From Mesodorylaimus sp. YZB2_4 (lineage: Eukaryota > Nematoda > Enoplea > Dorylaimida > Dorylaimidae), in contig JASANH010001265.1 of the NCBI GenBank assembly GCA_030248295.1, positions 496,001-560,000 on the forward strand: DNA of 64,000 bases. Direction: 5' to 3'. A model generated the notes under the pieces. That model searched no databases. It was not told the origin of the DNA and saw nothing but the letters and a program-made list of their open reading frames with translations. The first letter of the stretch is position 1, and each line of letters starts with the position of its first letter. Both the position numbers and the translations under genes were made by a program. Positions 29,102-40,587 of this stretch are shown piece after piece.

Positions 29102-30083
29102 CAGTGACATGTAATGGCTTCTTTTTTAGTAGTCGTGTTATTTGGTATTCAACATTCCTGTTGATGACTCCCTTGGACTTCCCTGACTCCTCCTCGTAGT
29201 ACCAGTCTGAGGTGCGTCAAACATTAAACGAATTTAGCAAATGCTGCTGCAATTTGCCAGACTAGTTTACCAGAGTGAGCAAACTGAATGACAATTGATT
29301 CGATGACGTTAGCTGCTTTGACGCACATGACTCCTAGGCCCGCGAATGATAAGCTAGATATGACGTGCTCATAACATCGTTACCAGAAGACCTGCTAAAT
29401 CGGGTTTACGCTTTATCGAAATTTGATAAGCATGCAAGTGCAATTGCTGATGATTGAATTCAACCAGTGCCTAAGAGACTTTTTATCCGTCTGAGACGTT
29501 CATTTGGTTTATTTGCTGGCAAGCTAAAGAGCTGGCTCGCCTTTTACGAATCCGAGCTTACGTCAGAAGAGACAGCTTCTAGACTAATCGAAAAAGTTAC
29601 AGTAACCTAAGAAAGACACTTACCAGGTTCGTTATTCTTGGCGTGGTAACTGGTTGAGTCGACATCGCAAATGGGGCAGGTCAGACGTTGTTGAGGACAA
29701 TAGACCATAAATGAATGCCATTTCTTTTTGATGACCACACCATCGCAACTGCTCAAAGCGGCATCCATATCTCGTTGACTATTCCTCAGATCGGTTAGGG
29801 TCTTCCAATTTCCAACAGCTCTGACAGTGTGGAAAACGGTTTTCCATCTTTTCTTGATCCATGCATTTCGACGCGATTGATGATTTTGAGGGTTGAATTC
29901 ATTGTGTGGCAACGAGTTGGTCGAAATGGTTTGTTGACAGGTGGCCACGGCGGCACCAGACACGTTTTTCGACGTTGCACCAGCACCAGCTGCAGCGGCC
30001 ACGACCACAGCGGCGAATGTTTCGGATGCGTGCGATTGACCAAATCGAGAGGCCAAAGTTGGAGATCTGACCTTCGTCTCCAT
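29102..30083 (-). CDS. Two coding exons of an unrecognised protein (possible 5' part of the STAC-like gene)
   Basis: An exon from ATG 30083 ends at a good GTAAGTG donor near 29626; a second exon runs from 29209 to 29102, again with a GTAAGTG donor. The phase joins cleanly (NNEP then DWYYEEESGKSKGV). The product starts METKVRSPTLASRFGQS, has an alanine-rich stretch, then KKRWKTVFHTVRAVGNW, VVIKKKWHSFMVYCPQQRLT and two CxxC-like cysteines (CPIC). It ends ITRLLKKKPLHVTA at the donor, so the C-terminus lies further left. I do not recognise the family. It may be the 5' end of the STAC-like gene, but no following exon in matching phase was found. Reading could also begin upstream, because a splice-acceptor-like CGCAG lies just before the ATG. 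Confidence 0.5.
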
Positions 30084-33000
30084 CTTTGTCCTTTTCGTCC
30101 TGCGTAGACAGCAGAATTTGAAAGATCAATCCTAACGGCGATGCTCAGACAACCAAATGACTCGCATCAAAAGGGCCTAACGGTTTTTCTAGTTTTCGTT
30201 TGAGTTGGGAGGAAGTTCGAGCATTTGAAAAGTTAGACGCTCAGTCGTCGAGTGCGAAGCTCGTAAAAGTGCGTCGTGGTTGCGGAAGAGTTCGGACAGT
30301 TAGCTAAACATTATCACACTCAACAGTTGGCCAGTTATTGTTGGAAAGAAGGCAAAAGTAACAAACGGAAAAGAATCACTTCCGCCCAATTCCGATCATA
30401 CAGAGCGAGCCGCTCAGGGAAAATTCAAATTACTGGGTGAAATTTCATTGTATCAGGTAGCACAAGAAGTTTTTGGCGCTCACTCGCCGGGATAAAATTT
30501 CTCGCCGGATAGGTATTTCTTCCTCTATACAAGAAAATCCAAAAAAGATGTCCACAATCAGTCGGACATGTGCAGGCAACTTTTGGCACACCCCTTAATG
30601 ATCGCGATTCATGGTCAGGAAATAAAAAGCAGTGCGCCAAAAGCGATAAATTGGTCGCTTTTATGCACCTATAATGACGAGGCAGAGCCCAGGTGGGACA
30701 GTTACTACCTAGAAGAACTTCTCAGAGAGATATTCCAGCAGAAAACGGGAACTGATAATAAATGTCAGCCATCCAGCATCATTCCCACCAATCCTAATAC
30801 GCGTGACCAAGCCCGTAGGTAGCAGCTGAATGAACTCAGGCAGCCTTTTCGTTGCTCACAAATCCCGGTTGGGGTGATCGAATAATGACCGCGCGTGCAT
30901 ATGGTCAATCCCGAATTTCCGTTATGCTAGCTGATTTGAAGTACGCATTGTCCAAACATGCCCCTTTTTGGCTTCGTGGAGTGAAAACTTTTAATGAATG
31001 GACAAGAACAAGAAACAAGGCTCATTGCGGGGCCTATGAGGCTCGATTGCGCCGTGGGGGGGATTTTTAGCCGCTAAGATGCAAACACGGGGCTTCCCGA
31101 TTGCCCACGCTTCATTATTCGAATTGGATTCTTTTATCAAAACCCTCTCAAACGCGACACATTCCAAGCCGGATTTGAATGTAAGAAGCAGCAAGGGGAC
31201 AGAAAGCCAGTGTTAACTAGCTGCTCCAACCGGGTCTAGTTTTGATGTTTCAGGTGCTTCGAGAAAATTCGCTATGTGCGAGAGACGCACCAAGAATCAC
31301 ACCCTCATAAGCACCTAAGCCCGTCGTGGTTATCCAAGGTAGTCTTCTCCCGCGTGGACTGCTTGGAACATAAACACCGCGGATCAAGGTGGCACGATGG
31401 GGTCGCATGACAATCTTTAAAAACATGCATAGTATTGTCTATCCGTGTAGAATAACATGGAAATATGTTTTTAAAATTCAAATTCTCGAATCAGACAGTC
31501 ATAATTCGTGTCAATCCGGCCAATACGCAGTGCGATTGGAGTCAGGCAAAGACAAGGCGAGGCGTGCTCGATTCGCATATACCTACGAACAGCAGGTAAC
31601 CGGACACCATTGGCAGCTTTTTTCCATCAAAATTTTCGAATTTGAGCCAAGATTTCAAAAATAAAAATAAATTCTCGTCGAAGGCTTTAGAACTTACACG
31701 AATTCCTAGCTCGGGCCGAGACCTCTGGCCTGAGTGGTAGCGTATAGAAACAGCTGAAAAGGGAGAATGGACCGCCTACTCCCCCGCATCGAGACCAGCT
31801 AACGTCTGAACTGGCATAGCAGTCAGTCGAATTTAGCCTGAGGGGCCTTTGTGGAACAGCTAACTTATTACGTTGCTCTTTTGCGCACTGCATTTTTGCC
31901 TCGATGATCTATGTAGGAACCTAGGTTGACGAATGCGAGGGTGCAAACAGAGATCGAAGACCAAGCGTGTTTAGAAGACAGGTCCACCCTCATTTTCTTT
32001 GAAGGCGAGGAATGAAGCCGATTCTAAAAAGAAAAGCTAGCAACCGATCCGCCAATCTCACAATGTGAAATATGCGCAAAACGTAAATAACACGAGGCGT
32101 TTCGACTCGAAAACACAAGCCTATCTCGATGGATCCTCACTTTTCAAGTGGCCTCTACAAAAACAACGCCGACAGCTGCCCGACTAACGATGGACACTCA
32201 AACGACCACAAGTGTAATGATATTTAGAATTAGACTGGGAATTCGTCTGGCAAAAGTTCCAGCGCTCAAAAGTTCTCGAATGAGAACAAAAACGCGCGCT
32301 CAGGTTTTGTATGAACACTTTTTTAAAAAACCCATAGCTATCAGTAAATAGATACAGCTTTCGCGTGACCTTGGGCCCAAAAGAGCATCATTTTATCTGG
32401 CCAAGGTTCGCCTAGTGCTCGTTCGAAAACTCGTTAATCTGGTTTCCCAAATCGAACAGCCAAACGTCAAGCCCAGCGCAAAGTCATAGTCCGCGACAAC
32501 AGGTACGTGGCGTGAATTGGAAACCTAGACTAACTAAATGCGAACAGAAACTATTTCCGCAGAGAGGAAGCTGCAAAAATGGCCAAGGACGAAATGAGAT
32601 ATACCGTCCCACATTCCGTAAGATACACGATACACTTACGGAAGCAATTTTCGCCCCGGCGCATTATGCAAGATTTGACGGAATCGTGAAATGAGTCCGG
32701 ATAGCGTGTATTGAGTACGCATTTTCACATTTTATCACTCCATCGGGACTGAAACAGACGGGTCACAAGCGGGTTCCTTTTCTCGTTTAACACCTTTCTC
32801 CGGCCATGTTTTCATCGAGTTGTGTTTGTGTCTTTGCAAATTGCCTGAAAAGTTCAACAGGCATCTGGTCGAATGAGATAATCGCTCTTGTTTCTGCGCA
32901 ACAACTAATTCTTCACCTAATTACTCTCCTGAGACAAGTAGGTCAGAGACATATGTTTGGACGTGTTCGATGTTAATCATCCAAGGCGTAAATGTGGAAC

Positions 33001-33670
33001 TGCAATGGGATCTTCCTATTCGAGAAACTGGGGATACAGTTGGTGTGAAGGAATCTAATTCGCATGTGGCTTTGAGAATGTAGAGGGAGGCAGCTTGGTC
33101 CAGGGGCTAATCCCGTCAGCGTCTCTTTCCAAACATCTCGACAGATGTTGTGCTGAAACACGTTCACACAACGAGCCAATAAAGGTATACAATGGCACAC
33201 TCCTGGAGTTAGGGCTTGTGTTTTCAATCAGGTGGGGCTATTTCCGTCTGTCGACCGAAAGTGTAATCATGTCAATACAGGCTTTATGGAGTAACTGATC
33301 TCGTGGCAACTGCTTTTTATTGTCTTTGACATGTGGGCCGAACGTTACTTAAGTCGTTCGCGCCTCATCGATCACTGCTGGACATCCAAGGCACGTTTGC
33401 TGTGTGTAGTGAATAATTACTGGAGAACGTGCTCAAAGCTAAAACAGAGCATAAAAGATCAAGAATCTGACAAGAACCGCCTCAATGAGGGAAATCCAAG
33501 TGCTCATGGTTTGCACTTAATGCACAGCTATAAGGGTAGACATATTTCATTCGGCAACAATGCGTAATTTCACATAATCCCCTACTTAATAGCAGGTTAT
33601 TGCATACAGCAGGTTTTCGTAAAGTTTGAGCAAAAAGGGGTTATCAAAACACACACGCGTTATCTAGCGC
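30084..33670. other. 3.6 kb intergenic stretch without recognised genes
   Basis: Only short open frames without conserved motifs are present. No tRNA, clear transposon domain or tandem array was recognised. It may hold the promoter of the exons at 29102-30083 and the 3' region of the TSP1 gene. Confidence 0.5.
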
Positions 33671-36600
33671 TCATCGTCGTCGGCCAGTACCGCACCCGAC
33701 ATTATTGCACGGTACAGGATCGATGTCGCTTCCGGATCCTACGCACCCATTGACGATAGGACATGTGCGCGCACGCACGCGCTGTCCCCCACCGCAAGTT
33801 TTGGAGCAAGGGCCCCACGGTCCCCAGTTACTCCATTGAGGGCACGCTTGTGGATTGCAGTCTTGGGTGCCCTCTTCAATAGGACATGTAGGCGGACCCG
33901 CTGGACATGTTACACGGGATCGAGTTTGCGTGCCACCTCCGCAAGTAGCTGTGCACTGGAAAGAAAAGGGTGCTGGGCGTGGTGATAAGATAAGAAGGTG
34001 AGATGACTTACAGGAGACCATTCGGACCAATTCGTGCCGAGAATGCAAGGTTTGTCGAAGCAGGGTTCCACATTTTCTCCACTTCCTAGACATCCGTCAG
34101 GCACCGGAGAGCAAGTACGTTTCCGCTGCCGGTTGCCTTGGCCGCAGGTTTTGGAGCAGGCCGACCATTCTGCCCATTGAGACCACGATGGACAAATATT
34201 GGGATTGCATGGTTGAGGATCATTTTCGTATTCGGAGCCCGGTGTGCATGCCTTGGGAATAGGGCACGACCGAGTGCGTGATCGCTGACCACCTCCGCAT
34301 GTTACCGTGCAGTCCGACCATGGTGACCTGGAACCAGAAGACTGTGCGTACTGCGGTCAACATAGAAGTGTCACCATGGTACTTACCACTCTCCCCAATC
34401 TGGACACGGCATCATATTGCATATATCAGATTCATTGTTCAATCCAGGACAGCCATCTTCCATGGGGCACTGACGGGCGCGATTCCTACTTCCTCCACCG
34501 CACAGGGTCGTACATTCGCTCCACTGAAAGCCAGATAAAATTCCATTAGAGGATTATCTATCACCAGTGCTCTTGGCGATCTACCTCTGACCACGAAGAC
34601 CATGTGTAACAGGGCCCGGCGTCGCACGATTTGGCCTCAGTATCGTTTCCTGGCGTGCACGGCGCGTCCGTCCGGCTGCACGTCCGTTTTCTCGTTTGGG
34701 TGCCATTACCACACGTGACACTGAAAAGGACCAATATGAACCTGATGCAGCCTCCTACCCTTCGATCGACTCACCTGCAGCCAGACCACTCTTGCCAAGG
34801 CTGCCATTGCGGGCACGGCTCCTGTTTACATTGACCCGTTTCTGTCATTGGCCCACCGCCAGCGCATTGGCATTCTGGCAGCCTTGCCTTATCGGGTGTG
34901 CAGAACGTGGGGTCAGTTGAGCATGTTCGATTTCTTGTCCGAGTGCCATCTCCGCAAGTTACACTGCACAAACAATTTCATCCGGAGCTGTTCTGTGCGG
35001 ATTGGTTACATAGCTACCTGCATGCCGACCACTCTGACCATTGTCCAACTGTCGGACAGGCCTGACCATTGCACGTTTCATTCTCCGCAGCATCCCCTTC
35101 TTCCAGTGCACCGCATGAGCAGCCATTCATAGTGGAGTTGGCGCCAGTGCAAAAATTCGTGTCGACGATGCATTCGCGGCCGCGTGTTCTTGTTCCACCG
35201 CCACATGTTTGGGAGCAGGTACCTTAACAAAGCCAGCTTGGAATGCGGTCGAAATAGGCAGGAAGGGAAACGTACTCCACTTTTGCCACGGGCCGTAGTA
35301 AGGGCACTCGAACGTGTTGCACAAGTGTTTCTCCTTGGAATCACCAGGGCACTGATCACTCGGCTGGCCACCTTGAGTGCAATTGCGTACTCGAATCTGC
35401 CATCCGCCTCCGCAGGTCTCCGAACATGGGGTCCATGCTATTAGTAAGGAGGTCACAGTCGGAGGCCAACAAAGACTCACAATCCGACTTACGTCCCCAC
35501 GGGCCCCACTCGGCGCACGGTTCCGTGTTACACGATTTCGTCTCCACTGCGTCGCCAGGACACTGGCCCGGAACAGTGCACAGTCGTTCGCGGGTTTGGG
35601 TACCTCCATCGCAGCTGGCCGAACACTGAAAGCGATGAACGAGTGTCGTAGTGTAGACCCAAGCCTAGAGTCAAGGTTACTTCTGACCAAGGTGCCCATT
35701 CTTGCCACTGAGCACAGGAGGGCATATTGCACGGCTGTGTCTCACTCTTCTCCTGGGACGCATAGCCAGTCGGGGTATTTGGCGCTTCTATCATGCACCG
35801 CCTGGTTCGCTTCTGAGTACCATTACCGCAGGTGACAGAGCATGGAGTCCAACCTGGGTTCAGTGTTTTGTTAGCATGAAAGGAGGGAAGCATTTCCCTC
35901 TGACTTACGTCCCCACTCTGTGCAGCACGACTGCGGGTTGCATGGCTGGCTCTCGGACATTGGCATATTGCCACATGAGCTGGAAGTGGGACACGTTCGG
36001 TTCCTGGTTTGAGTGCCACCACCACACGCCACACTACACTTGCTCCTATAATTTCAAATAAGTTGAATCATTTGTGGTCCAGTCGAACATTTGTTTGTTT
36101 ACCATGGTCCCCATTGGCTCATCTGTGCGCAGGGTAGCCCCAAGCAGTCTTGAGTGCTCTCTGTGGGCCCTTGACACGGCTGATAAGTTTTGCATTGTCG
36201 TTTCCGCATTTGTTGACCTATAACATACTCTTTACAAGTTTGGTAAAAGCAGATTCGTGCAAACTGAAGGTTACCTTTTCCGCACGTGGCCGAGCAAGCT
36301 TCCCACGCTTGCCACTCCGCCCATTGACCACCCATGTACCCAGTAGCTGTGCTGTTGTAATGCTGACGCTTCCTTCTTCCTGTATGTAGAAGCACGCCTG
36401 TATCACTTCGTCACCCTGTCAACCTCTTCTGCCCTTACCAATCAACTTATCATCAAAGCAGTTTGGTTTCAAGCGGACCAGCGTATTCCACAGCACTTCC
36501 TCCTCTGGTTCCCCTCGTCGGGCCCCGTCCTCTGTGTACATCTTACACACTTCCTCCTCGCTGTTGAATACGTACACTCCGCATGTGTCATATCCTCGTT

Positions 36601-36834
36601 CCCTGCACATCTGATGGCATTGGAGCAACGTGGCCGAATCTTCGATCGCCGTAGCCTCAGTTCCAGTCAAACGTGTGTTCTCAAAAACACTTATGCATTC
36701 GTAAGACAGCCCAGCGCCTGAAATGATGCTGTGATAAGCTTGTCCATGGAAAGACAGAAAGGCGTACCTGTTATTGATGGAGGCAAGAAGAAAGCGCAGA
36801 CGAGAAGTAACGACAGAAATCGGAAAAACGTCAT
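33671..36834 (-). CDS. Secreted PAN/apple and multi-thrombospondin type-1 repeat protein
   Basis: ATG at 36834 begins a signal peptide (MTFFRFLSLLVCAFFLPPS). The next exon encodes a PAN/apple-like domain (YECISVFENTRLTG, CHQMCRERGYDTCGVYVF, then EEEVCKMY). A basic GRRKRQ, a furin-type site, follows. About 13 TSP1 repeats come next, each with W-x2-W-x2-C and a CSxTCGxG core, for example WQAWEACSATCGKG, SKCSVACGGGTQTRNRTC, SVTCGNGTKTRKRTC and GPCSKTCGGGQRVRARTC. The protein ends CNNVGCGTGRRR and TGA at 33671-33673. Introns of about 50-80 bp usually fall at or near repeat boundaries. No membrane segment was seen, so it should be extracellular. TSP1 arrays of this kind occur in properdin, SCO-spondin and ADAMTS-like/papilin proteins; no protease domain is present. 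The tryptophans and the R-x-R layers suggest C-mannosylated, glycosaminoglycan-binding repeats (family knowledge). Confidence 0.85.
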
Positions 36835-38237
36835 CTGCAAAAAAGGCATTAGCTGTCAACTGAAACTGCAAGAAATGAGTCGAGGGAGGCATTATATAAA
36901 AACAATGAAGCCCCTGATGAGTGCATCGCATCGTTCGTCGCTCTTGAATGCCTGACTTGTACTCTACCTGTTGCATGCTAGAGACACTCGAGCAACAACA
37001 GCCTCTGCAAGGGAGGAAGGTTCCAAAAACAGCAAACGAGACACGGACGTGACGAGAGCCGAGACGTGCAAAATATCATCTCCTGTGCACGGGACACGTA
37101 TGCACACTATCAACATTAGAGCTGACATCCCCTCGGGTCATCCTTCCTATCCCCGTCACTGGTCCTTTTAGCATGAGGAAGTAATTTCTAAGTGCAGAAC
37201 CATTTTTGGATATTGTCATTTCTCACATTACGAGAGGCTAGTGAGATGTGCAAGGGCACATTCCGACACGGGTAAATCTTACCTCTTCACTTCTCCACTC
37301 TTCAATTGGCCGTTGTATTAGACTTTTCGACGCAGGTGAAGTCGAATAGTTAGCGTAAGATGATAAGCCCGTCCCATTTTGCCAGCTTATATATCCGATG
37401 ACTGAGCGGTTGCTGGCTCTGCGCTACAACGGGTCACTGATAAGACGATAGGCAAGGCATGATAGGATGTCGCGGCCCCTTATCAGTATTGTGGTGATTG
37501 GATAAAACTGGTTTTGTTGTCAATTTTCTACATTATTTTTGTTTTCGAAAAAGTCCTATGTTTGGCAATGACCGAGGCAGGTGATGTTAACTCATGCCTT
37601 GTTGACTGATGAACAGTATCGATGCTTTATTCAAGTGCTTCTGTATTAGGTCTAGGTGGTGGGCGTGTTTGCGGGAGAGCCTGGCATTGCTTGCGTGATC
37701 GCTCATTTATCAATTGCTTTCTAAGTGCAAATGCAAAGCCTCCCTTTTCAGCGTCCTGAATGATAAAGGTCGGTCCAGTAATATGCGCCTCCAGTCGACT
37801 ACTGACTCTCACTTGGCCTTTGGCCGAGACCATAACAAGCTTTATGCGGGGAGAATGCAGGCCACAAAATCGTCTAATAGGTTCTTAGCCTTTTCTGCTC
37901 ATCGCACCGGCCATGGACTGGTGTATGGCACCAGCTGCGAGCATGTCTAATTTAATAAAACTTCTCTTTTCTTGTTCATTAATTGGGCCAGAAGTTTCAT
38001 ACGAGACTCAATTGCCTAAAGGCGCTGCCGTCGTCTTTGGTTATTGTTAACGATGAACAAGAGAGGAGAGGCTGAAATGGCCACAGGGTTAGTTCCACAA
38101 GGCAATGTACATAAGTTATTAGTAGAGTGTGATTCGCTTCGATGTGTGTCTCCATGGCGATATTCGCCTAGAGGCAACGCCTTTTAACTTTTCTTCATAA
38201 GCATAGTAGGTAACGTCAAAGCTCGCCTTGGTTTAGC
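36835..38237. other. 1.4 kb intergenic (divergent promoters)
   Basis: This lies between the divergent TSP1-repeat gene and the four-helix membrane gene. No RNA gene or conserved ORF was recognised. A splice-acceptor-like GGTTTAG lies one base before the ATG at 38238. Confidence 0.4.
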
Positions 38238-38924
38238 ATGAAATTGTGCGGCAGTGTCGTCATTATTAACGATTACGCTACGGCCATTTTGGGGAAGCAA
38301 ATACCAAATAAGTATTTAGGTATGATTTTCGGGACATTACAATTAGCCGTCACAGCCTCATCGTTGGCCCAGCACGTTTACTCGTTAGTCACATATCAGC
38401 TTATATTCAATTGCCAATTCAATGCTAGCTTGAGACACGACAGTGGCCAATTCTTAGCTTATGACATAATCATCTACGATTACGGCCTGTTCAACTTCCT
38501 GCTGGGCACCGCTGAATGTGTGGCTAACTATCTGGATGGTGGTTACATGAGATGTTTGTGGTGCATTGGGCACATTCTCAGTCTTATCGTTATGGTGGTA
38601 GGTGTCGTGACGGGTGCGAGAAATCCCGTTTTCTTGTGGCCCACTTTGGTTATGCAAAGCATCTATTCACTGGGTTTAATCATATTGGCATTGGCAACCT
38701 TACCCAAATTATTGACCGCCTTCGTCAGTCGAATGAGTACACGATTTTTGGGACTGATTGCAATTTATTTGTCGGGCACGGCTATGAATTGGATTTTTAC
38801 TTTTTCTCTCTGGCATTATAACTGGTATTTGGAAAGTGTGGAGAAATTGAACGGCCGGAAAAAGCTGAACGAAATTGAAGAGGACGACTATAACGAATGT
38901 GAGATACAGGAAACAGACGTGTAG
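38238..38924 (+). CDS. Intronless four-transmembrane protein, family not recognised
   Basis: A single uninterrupted frame of 228 residues begins MKLCGSVVIINDYATAILGK and ends ECEIQETDV. Hydrophobic segments lie at about residues 27-50, 104-125, 130-155 and 163-190. A 45-residue loop after the first helix holds aromatic residues (YDIIIYDYGLFNFLLG), and the C-terminal tail is acidic (EIEEDDYNECE). The architecture resembles tetraspan/MARVEL-type nematode membrane proteins, but no signature motif was seen. The ATG is preceded by GGTTTAG and one base, a good 3' splice acceptor. That suggests either a 5' UTR intron or spliced-leader addition at this site (inference). Neighbours are convergent with the LC8 gene and divergent from the TSP1 gene. 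Confidence 0.65.
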   Translation: MKLCGSVVIINDYATAILGKQIPNKYLGMIFGTLQLAVTASSLAQHVYSLVTYQLIFNCQFNASLRHDSGQFLAYDIIIYDYGLFNFLLGTAECVANYLDGGYMRCLWCIGHILSLIVMVVGVVTGARNPVFLWPTLVMQSIYSLGLIILALATLPKLLTAFVSRMSTRFLGLIAIYLSGTAMNWIFTFSLWHYNWYLESVEKLNGRKKLNEIEEDDYNECEIQETDV

Positions 38925-39241
38925 ATACGGGATTTGCTTCCATGGATACTGTATCACACACGTATGTACGAGTGGTACAGCGCGGGCACGGAGCCCCGAC
39001 TATCCGCGATTACGTGACCTACCCGTCAATATGCGTGGCGTGCACGTATGGGAGTGTCGAACACCATTACGCCAAATCATCAGCCACTTTTTCAGCATCT
39101 CGATCCACATTGCACAACCGAGTACTCGAACAGTTAAGTACAGAAATGGCATAGAAGACATCGCAGAAGGATCGCATCACCGGCACATTGATCACCACAT
39201 CACACCCGCTTCATGTTCTTCGTCGACTCGATGCTGATCGG
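38925..39241. other. Short convergent intergenic region
   Basis: About 317 bp between the stops of the four-helix protein (plus) and LC8 (minus). No further feature was recognised. Confidence 0.4.
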
Positions 39242-39559
39242 TCAGGGCGTCTTGAAGAGCATGATGGCCTCGTAGCCGACGTACATGTAGATGTAGTGCT
39301 TGTTGCTGGCCGTGATCGAGCTGCTGAAGACGCGTCCAACGACGCAATGCCACGAGCCGCCGTACTCGGTTTGAAAGATGTGCTTGATTTCGCCGGCCAT
39401 CGTTTTTTCATCCAACGCTTTAAAAAGCATTTCGCGCGCTACTTGAGTGGCTCGATTCTTCAGCTGTTCGTCCATTTTGCAGTCCTTCACCACCACTGGT
39501 ATTTCGTCGGTCGTTTTGTAGTAATGCATAGCGAAATAGGGACTCGGTTTTTTCGCCAT
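39242..39559 (-). CDS. Dynein light chain, LC8/DYNLL type
   Basis: A single-exon frame of 105 residues runs from ATG 39559 (MAKKPSPYFAMHYYKTTDEI) to a stop at 39242. The C-terminal two thirds match the LC8 fold. VKDCKMDEQLKNRATQVARE corresponds to helix 1, then EIKHIFQTEYGGSWHCVVG, where SWHCVVGRVF is the LC8 TWHCIVGRNF motif, and KHYIYMYVGYEAIMLFKTP corresponds to KHFIYFYLGQVAILLFKSG. LC8 is a homodimeric hub that binds dynein intermediate chain and many partners in the cytoplasm. Typical LC8 is about 89 residues; here the N-terminus is about 15 residues longer and the helix 2 region is divergent (FKALDEKTMAGE). It is therefore probably one of the divergent LC8-like paralogues common in parasitic worms rather than the canonical chain. 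Confidence 0.85.
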   Translation of the reverse strand: MAKKPSPYFAMHYYKTTDEIPVVVKDCKMDEQLKNRATQVAREMLFKALDEKTMAGEIKHIFQTEYGGSWHCVVGRVFSSSITASNKHYIYMYVGYEAIMLFKTP

Positions 39560-40587
39560 GATCGCCGAATTCTTTGATCGCTTTCAGAAAACTTCAACGC
39601 AGACGCTCACTTTGGGACCGAACACGCAACACGCACACTACCGACCGTCTTCTGCCCAGACGCACGATGACACCGGCCTCTTCTGATCGTGAGAGCTCCA
39701 CTCCGTGTCATGGCAGTGTAAAGCACTGTACAGTGGGCAGCGTCCCCTTAAAAACTGGTCTAAATCATGTTCCTATGGCAGTTTCAGGTTTTGCACCTTG
39801 TGGCGTAAGCTGGGGAGACGCATGCGAAGTGCTGAATGTGGTGCTAGCTTTTTCGATTCAATAAAGTTGTTGCTTGAAGAATAATGAGTTGCACGCACGC
39901 ACTGCATGGAATTCATGCCGTGTAGACAGTCTGACGTGAGATAATTGCCTGGTCGACTGACTACCTGGATATATTATGGCATGAATGCAGACATTTTTAT
40001 ACCCGGGCGGGAATCGAACCCTCACTTATAAAATTATGCGTTTGAGACTTGAGTAGTGTGACAGGAAGATAACCCTTCCATGCCACCCTCAGCATTAGCA
40101 CAAGCAACCAGGGTATGTGATTTTCAAATTATGAAGTATAAATCTGTTTGACACTTTTATTTCCCCGTTTATACGTGACTAGAATCTAAATTAAAACATC
40201 GCTGCAAGCCCTGCTTTTTCGAATAGAACGCTCTTTTCTAAAACAAATTAGAAAACAGATTATTCGACCTTGTTTGGTCTTCTCATACACCATGAAAAAC
40301 AAAGAATAGCGCCAAAGTGCCTACCTGAATCCAATCTACAAAGATCAACTACATTTCTAATCTAACTTTTCCAATATATGACTCTGCATTTACCAAAAAA
40401 CTCTTATGCACCTGCAAAAATAGAAAATCATTCAAATTTTTTGTGATGCAAGCATTTTTGTGCATATTTTCGTATAGTGCAGGCTGTGCACAGAAGTCGC
40501 AAAAAGTACCGAAACGCACTCCTAATATTAAAATGCGCTGTACATAAAACTCCATGAATAATGGAGAAAATAATAAAAATCAAAGAA
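39560..40587. other. Intergenic region between LC8 and the Ly6-like gene
   Basis: About 1 kb with a plus-strand AATAAA at 39860-39865, for which no obvious gene was found, and a tRNA-like element at about 40000-40090. No ORF with recognisable motifs. Confidence 0.4.
39999..40088 (-). repeat. tRNA-like (SINE-type) sequence
   Basis: The minus strand has a perfect B box, GGTTCGATTCC (about 40010-40020), inside a T-arm-like GAGGGTTCGATTCCCGC. Some 60 nt upstream lies GGCATGGAAGGGTTATC, resembling a tRNA 5' region. Acceptor ends do not pair, so this is more likely a tRNA-derived SINE or pseudo-tRNA than a working tRNA gene. Confidence 0.35.

Noticed and set aside
39188..39577. 129-codon plus-strand frame
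   Set aside because: It is the antisense shadow of the LC8 dynein light chain gene.
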